This document shows positions 59,553-64,000 of a DNA stretch of 64,000 nucleotides, one piece after another. Within the stretch, counting starts at the first letter, position 1. Every line of letters starts with the position of its first letter. Under the pieces are notes generated by a model. That model searched no databases, was not told the DNA's origin, and was given only the letters and a program-made list of their open reading frames with translations. Origin of the DNA: Natronolimnohabitans sp. A-GB9. GTDB lineage: Archaea; Halobacteriota; Halobacteria; Halobacteriales; Natrialbaceae. The position numbers and the translations under genes were made by a program. The stretch is taken from assembly GCF_030848565.1 (NCBI RefSeq), contig NZ_JAVDDV010000005.1:1-64000 (forward strand), in the 5' to 3' direction.

Positions 59553-61697
59553 ATGAACGTGGGTGCATTTCTTTGTTCGTGTGCGGGGACCTGCGACATC
59601 GACCTCGAGGAAGCCCGGGAGAACGTCGAGGGCGTCGAGGTGGCAGCGAGCTCCCAGCTGCTCTGTGGGGAGAAACTCGAGGCGGTCGATCAGCTCATCG
59701 AGGAGTACGACCTCGACGAGTTGGTCGTCACCTGTCCGGAGGCCAAAGCCCAGGAAAGAATCGAGCACGTCGCCGAGGAAAACGGGCTCTTCGCCGAGGA
59801 CATCGAGTTCGTCGACCAGCGAGAGGCCGCAGGCTGGGTCCACGACCGTGAGGCCGCGACCGCCAAGACCTCGCGGCTTGTCAACGCCGCCCAGGCCGGC
59901 CGGGAGACGGAGACGCTGCCGCGCTCGAGTATTCACCGGGCGGGCCACGACGTCGTCGTCGTCGGTGACGCCGAGGCCGCCGCGGCGATCGCCGACTCGG
60001 CCGACGTCACGCTGATCGCCGACGGTAAGGAGCTGGCGGCCGTCGACGCCGACCTCGAAAACGTCACCGTCGAGCGCGGGCGCGTCGTCGACGTCGACGG
60101 CACGTACGGCGAGTTCGAGCTCACACTCGAGGCGCGAGTGACCGACGACTGTATCTCCTGTATGAAGTGTGTCCACGCCGGCCCGGACGGGATGGTGACG
60201 CGCCACCCCGTCGATATCGATCCCGAGGCGCCGGTCGGCGAGTGGATTACCGTCTGTCCGACCGACGCCATCGAGATGGACGGCGTCAGGCGGACGATCG
60301 AGTGCGGTCAGGTGATCTACCCCGACGGCGACGACGGCACCGTCGGCGGGCAACGCGGCTTCCACACCGGTCGAATCACCCCGGCAACGATCGACGAGGT
60401 CGAACGACTGCTCGGCGGCTTCGAAGGGATCGACTTCCTCGACCTCGATATGGACGTCTGCGCTTCGGGTGCCGGCTCCGGCGAACAGGGCTGTACCGCC
60501 TGTTCCGACGCCTGTCCCCACGGGGCCGCCGAACGCGTGGCTATCGACGAAGTCGAGTTCCACCTCGACAGCTGCCAGAACTGCGGGGCCTGTACGAGCG
60601 CCTGTCCGACCGGCGCGACCCAGCTCAACGAACCGAGCAACGAGCGCATCGCCCGCGAGGTCGAGGCGTTGCTCGCTCCGACCGGCGACGACGGCGGCTT
60701 CGTCAGCGGACTGCTCGGTGGCTCGAGTGCGGGCATCGAGACGCCGATCGTCGCCTTCGTCTGCTCGGAGCGGGCCCAGGACGCCCTCCGGGAGTACGGC
60801 CGGCTGGCGGCCGCCGGCCGGGCCGATCTCGAGTACCCCCCGATCCTGCCGGTCGACGTCAACTGTACCGACACGGTCGGCGACGCACACGTCCTCCACG
60901 CGCTCGCGGCGGGCGCGGACGGCGTCGCGATCGTCGGCTGTGGCGGGAGCTGTCTCCACTCCGGCCCCGATCCGAAAGCAGAACTGGTCCGTCGTCTCAA
61001 CCGGGCGACGACCGATCTGGGACTCGGCGAGCGCGTCGCGTTCTTCGCGCCCGATCCCGAGGAACCGAAAGCGTTCGTCGAGGAACTCTCCCAGTTCGCC
61101 GTGACACAACTCGAGGCGTCGCCGGTACCGGCCGGCGAACACGAGGCGACTGGCGAACTCGACGACGCCGATCGGGAGAACCCGGCGTTCGACAACCACG
61201 CCTGGGCCCTAGAGAGCGTCCGCGCGATCCTCGAGCACGCCGAACCCGAGCGGGAGCTGATCCGCGGTCTGACGGACTTCGGCGTCGTCGAGGTCGGCGA
61301 CGGCTGTACGCTTACCCCGACCTGTACGAACTACTGTCCGACGGACGCGCTCCGCCGGACCGATACGGGACTCGAGTTCAACCACGAGCGCTGTGTCAAC
61401 TGCGGACTCTGTGAGGAGGTCTGCGTCGAGAACGTCATGACCGTCGAGGAAGGACTCGACCTCTCGCTGTTGCCCGAAAACGGCGCGCCGGACGACCCCG
61501 AACCTGCCTGGACGCAAGTCCACGAGGGCTCGATGCTCTCGTGTGCCGGCTGTGGACGGGAGTACACCAGCGAAGCGACTGCCGAAGCCATCGAGGACCG
61601 GGTCGGCGAGCGCGTCGCGAACCTCGCGCCCGACGCCGAAGAGAGCATCTTCCAGTACTGTCCAGAGTGCCGAGCGCAACTGCTCCACAACAGGTGA
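59553..61697 (+). CDS. Multi-cluster Fe-S protein of the HdrA/MvhD type
   Basis: A 714-residue soluble protein starting at ATG 59553 (MNVGAFLCSCAGTCDIDLEE). The first 115 residues carry CSCAGTC and CPEAKAQERIEHVAEENGL, as in HdrA-type N-termini. Ferredoxin-like clusters are CISCMKCVHAGPDGMVTRHP, CTACSDACPHGAAERVA (about 310) and CQNCGACTSACPTGATQLN (about 347). A hydrogenase iron-sulfur-subunit-like domain (IVGCGGSCLHSGPDPKAELV) follows near 470. A last 2[4Fe-4S] region has CTNYCPTDALRRTDT and CVNCGLCEEVCVENVMTV, with a rubredoxin-like CAGCGREYT...CPEC tail. No FAD motif of HdrA is visible. It should move electrons; the partner is unknown, as no hdrB/C gene is near. Aerobic haloarchaea keep such proteins without methanogenesis. 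Confidence 0.85.
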   Translation: MNVGAFLCSCAGTCDIDLEEARENVEGVEVAASSQLLCGEKLEAVDQLIEEYDLDELVVTCPEAKAQERIEHVAEENGLFAEDIEFVDQREAAGWVHDREAATAKTSRLVNAAQAGRETETLPRSSIHRAGHDVVVVGDAEAAAAIADSADVTLIADGKELAAVDADLENVTVERGRVVDVDGTYGEFELTLEARVTDDCISCMKCVHAGPDGMVTRHPVDIDPEAPVGEWITVCPTDAIEMDGVRRTIECGQVIYPDGDDGTVGGQRGFHTGRITPATIDEVERLLGGFEGIDFLDLDMDVCASGAGSGEQGCTACSDACPHGAAERVAIDEVEFHLDSCQNCGACTSACPTGATQLNEPSNERIAREVEALLAPTGDDGGFVSGLLGGSSAGIETPIVAFVCSERAQDALREYGRLAAAGRADLEYPPILPVDVNCTDTVGDAHVLHALAAGADGVAIVGCGGSCLHSGPDPKAELVRRLNRATTDLGLGERVAFFAPDPEEPKAFVEELSQFAVTQLEASPVPAGEHEATGELDDADRENPAFDNHAWALESVRAILEHAEPERELIRGLTDFGVVEVGDGCTLTPTCTNYCPTDALRRTDTGLEFNHERCVNCGLCEEVCVENVMTVEEGLDLSLLPENGAPDDPEPAWTQVHEGSMLSCAGCGREYTSEATAEAIEDRVGERVANLAPDAEESIFQYCPECRAQLLHNR

Positions 61698-61700
61698 ACT

Positions 61701-61722
61701 GTCTCGGGGTCAAGCCCCGAGG
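61701..61722. repeat. Perfect hairpin after the Fe-S protein gene
   Basis: CTCGGGG-TCAAG-CCCCGAG, just past the stop at 61697. It may be a terminator structure. Similar GGGGTCAAGCCCC hairpins occur at ends of haloarchaeal IS200/IS605-like elements, but I see no transposase here. Confidence 0.45.
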
Positions 61723-61879
61723 CATTCGGCCTGCTCCGCCTGTAGAATCGATCGGTCGCGAACCACAGATTAACCTCGCTCGAGTGAGATCGGGAGTCTA
61801 AGCCGAGCGCGCGGACTCGAAGCCGACGGCGCTGTCGACCAGCGGGCACCGGGCCGCGCGTTCACTCGCCTCTCGAGCC

Positions 61880-64000
61880 ATGACCGACGACACACCACAG
61901 GACACGGACATCCGCCAGCTAGACGAGGACACGGTCGCCCGGATCGCCGCCGGCGAGGTCGTCGAACGACCCGCAAGCGCCGTGAAAGAACTCGTCGAGA
62001 ACAGCCTCGATGCCGACGCTGACAGCGTCGACGTCACCGTCGAAGCGGGCGGCACCGAACTGATTCGCGTCGCCGACGACGGTCACGGGATGACCGAGGC
62101 CGACGTTCGCGCGGCCGTCCGCGAGCACACGACGAGCAAGATCGACGGTCTCGAGGACCTGGAGTCAGGCGTCGCGACGCTTGGCTTTCGCGGGGAAGCC
62201 CTGCACACGATCGGCTCGGTCTCGAGAGTGACGATCCAGTCCCGACCGCGGGACGGCGACGGCGCGGGGACCGAACTCGTCTACGAGGGCGGCGAGGTGA
62301 CGAGCGTCGAGCCGACGGGCTGTCCCGCGGGCACGATCGTCGAGGTCGAAGACCTCTTCTACAACACGCCAGCCCGCCGGAAGTTCCTCAAGACGACCGC
62401 GACGGAGTTCGCCCACGTCAACCGCGTCGTCACCCGCTACGCGCTGGCAAACCCGGACGTAGCCGTCTCCTTGACCCACGACGGCCGTGAGGTGTTCTCG
62501 ACGACGGGCCAGGGCGATCTGCAGGCCGCCGTGTTGTCGGTCTACGGCCGCGAGGTCGCCTCGGCGATGATCCCCATCGAGGCCGACGGCGACGAGCTAC
62601 CGCCGGGGCCCCTCGAGTCGGTCTCCGGGCTCGTTTCCCACCCCGAGACCAACCGCTCGAGTCGGGAGTACCTCTCGACGTACGTCAACGGCCGTGCGGT
62701 GTCGGCCGACGCCGTCCGCGAGGGGATCATGGGCGCCTACGGCGCGCAACTCGACAGCGACCGCTACCCCTTCGTCGTGCTCTTTCTCGACGTTCCGGGC
62801 GAGGCCGTCGACGTCAACGTCCATCCACGCAAGCGCGAAGTCCGATTCGACGACGACGACGCCGTCCGCCGGCAGGTCGACGCGGCCGTCGAGTCGGCGC
62901 TGCTCGAACACGGGCTGTTGCGCTCGCAGGCGCCCCGGGGCCGGTCGGCACCCGGCGAAGCGCGAGTCGAGCCCACCACGCTCGAAGACTCGACGCTCGC
63001 GGATCACGCGCCACGGGCCCGGAGCGAACGGACGGCATCGTCGGGAGAACACGAGTCGTCGGTGGGATCGCGTATCGATGCGGAGGCCGACTCCGACTCG
63101 AACTCGAGCGGCACGTCCGCGACGGCCTCGAGTTCCGAGTCCAGTACAGCCGCTGGAACCGAAGTCGACGGATCGGGGCCGACGACGGATGGACCGGACG
63201 CTACGAGCAGCAGTGGGGACACCGCGATCGACGGACCGGACACCGCAGCCGCCGGCCCCGACGCCACGACGTCGGCGGGCGATCGAGACGCTACCGGTGG
63301 CGTAGACGAGACCGAGACGACAGGAGCCGGCGAGACGGCCAAACCGACGGGCGACCGTCGGACGGCGACGGCCGACGACCACATGACTGAGGCCGAATCC
63401 GATCCCGACTCCGGGCGCAAGTTCGCCGCCGCGACAGACCAGCGGACGCTGTCGGGAGACGTCGCGACCGGCGACGACGCCGAGTTCGACTCGCTGCCTG
63501 CACTGCGGGTGCTTGGCCAACTTCACGACACCTACCTCGTCTGCGAGACGGACGACGGACTCGTCCTGATCGACCAACACGCCGCCGACGAACGAGTCAA
63601 CTACGAGCGCCTCCGGGAGGCGTTCGCCGACGACCCCACCGCACAGGCGCTCGCCGAGCCGGTCGACCTCGAGTTGACCGCCGCCGAAACCGAGGCCTTC
63701 GAGAGCTACCGCGAGGCGCTCTCGGAACTCGGCTTCGACGCCCAGCGGGTCGACGAACGGACGATCGCCGTCACGGCGGTCCCTGCCGTCCTCGAAGCGA
63801 CCATCGACCCCGAACGGCTCCGGGACGTCCTCGTCTCGGTCGTCGGCGGCGATCGAGAGGCGGGAGCAGAGACCGTCGACGCGCTGGCCGACGAGTTCCT
63901 GGCCGATCTGGCCTGTTATCCGTCGATCACGGGGAACACGTCACTGACCGAAGGGTCGGTGATCGACCTTCTCGAGGCGTTAGACGACTGTGAGAACCCC
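61880..64000 (+). CDS. mutL: DNA mismatch repair protein MutL (3' end beyond window)
   Basis: At least 707 codons, open to the window edge; the C-terminus is missing. The start is ATG 61880 (MTDDTPQDTDIRQLDEDTVA). GHKL ATPase motifs: KELVENSLDADADSVDVTVE, VADDGHGMTEADV, HTTSKIDGLED and TLGFRGEALHTIGSVSRV. The N-terminal pair of domains ends near residue 340. A long low-complexity Ser/Thr/Asp/Gly linker follows (about 345-520). The C-terminal dimerisation/endonuclease domain begins LPALRVLGQLHDTYLVCETD and has the nicking motif DQHAADERVNYE (fits DQHA-x2-E-x4-E) at about 565, so it should be a MutL endonuclease. mutS is not in the window. Confidence 0.95.
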   Translation, partial: MTDDTPQDTDIRQLDEDTVARIAAGEVVERPASAVKELVENSLDADADSVDVTVEAGGTELIRVADDGHGMTEADVRAAVREHTTSKIDGLEDLESGVATLGFRGEALHTIGSVSRVTIQSRPRDGDGAGTELVYEGGEVTSVEPTGCPAGTIVEVEDLFYNTPARRKFLKTTATEFAHVNRVVTRYALANPDVAVSLTHDGREVFSTTGQGDLQAAVLSVYGREVASAMIPIEADGDELPPGPLESVSGLVSHPETNRSSREYLSTYVNGRAVSADAVREGIMGAYGAQLDSDRYPFVVLFLDVPGEAVDVNVHPRKREVRFDDDDAVRRQVDAAVESALLEHGLLRSQAPRGRSAPGEARVEPTTLEDSTLADHAPRARSERTASSGEHESSVGSRIDAEADSDSNSSGTSATASSSESSTAAGTEVDGSGPTTDGPDATSSSGDTAIDGPDTAAAGPDATTSAGDRDATGGVDETETTGAGETAKPTGDRRTATADDHMTEAESDPDSGRKFAAATDQRTLSGDVATGDDAEFDSLPALRVLGQLHDTYLVCETDDGLVLIDQHAADERVNYERLREAFADDPTAQALAEPVDLELTAAETEAFESYREALSELGFDAQRVDERTIAVTAVPAVLEATIDPERLRDVLVSVVGGDREAGAETVDALADEFLADLACYPSITGNTSLTEGSVIDLLEALDDCENP

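Noticed and set aside
62597-63580. Minus-strand frame inside mutL
   Set aside because: Lies opposite the linker and GHKL region of an unmistakable mutL; no motif.

Overview
This 64 kb window is haloarchaeal chromosome (class Halobacteria; a Natrialbales genus such as Natrinema or Haloterrigena would fit, but that is a guess). The evidence is very acidic predicted proteins, high GC with frequent ctcgag (Leu-Glu) codons, Tat-type lipoprotein signals, TATA boxes 24-28 nt before start codons (leaderless transcripts), and archaeal genes such as Tfx, G1P dehydrogenase, archaeal-type ProRS and HFX_2341-type regulators. No rRNA, tRNA, CRISPR array or intact insertion sequence was recognised. The only transposon trace is a TnpB 3' remnant near 17.5 kb.

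Layout. 0-6.5 kb: small haloarchaeal proteins, a Tfx regulator, a CARF-like HFX_2341 regulator, then a compact locus with an ATP-grasp ligase, an M50 protease carrying an N-terminal PqqD-like domain, and a divergent 40-residue peptide ending in CPEKCW. I read this locus as a candidate ribosomally made, modified peptide (RiPP) system, and it is the best novel-system candidate here. 6.7-15.4 kb: acyl-CoA synthetase-like protein, MMPL/RND transporter, valS. 15.5-24.6 kb: bat-type HTH regulator, EamA half-transporter with a coupled mini-gene, an exported protein, an ABC-2 exporter with duplicated permeases, a MEDS histidine kinase, DUF1405. 24.8-31.6 kb: metabolism (acetoacetate decarboxylase family, pdxS, rtcA, kdgK, a ThDP enzyme with a divergent CBS protein). 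32.1-39.2 kb: a three-gene overlapping operon resembling AddAB. 39.3-49.6 kb: paired EamA halves, NUDIX, a poly-acidic lipoprotein, proS, GOGAT, an AhpD-like protein. 49.8-64 kb: a solitary ribosomal S14 paralogue lacking zinc cysteines, a flavoprotein, GIY-YIG, an Arg/Gln/Gly-rich repeat protein, a RecA-like ATPase, an epimerase, MFS, egsA, a large Fe-S protein, and mutL, which runs off the window end.

Threaded through the intergenic DNA are three families of 60-115 bp palindromic elements, called A, B and C here. A and B share TSATAC...GTATSA ends. C has stems whose sequences differ between copies while base pairing is kept. The first three bases of A and B elements (TGA) are the actual stop codon of seven neighbouring genes, so these elements sit exactly at gene 3' ends. 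Functions are inferred from motifs read by eye; no database search was possible.
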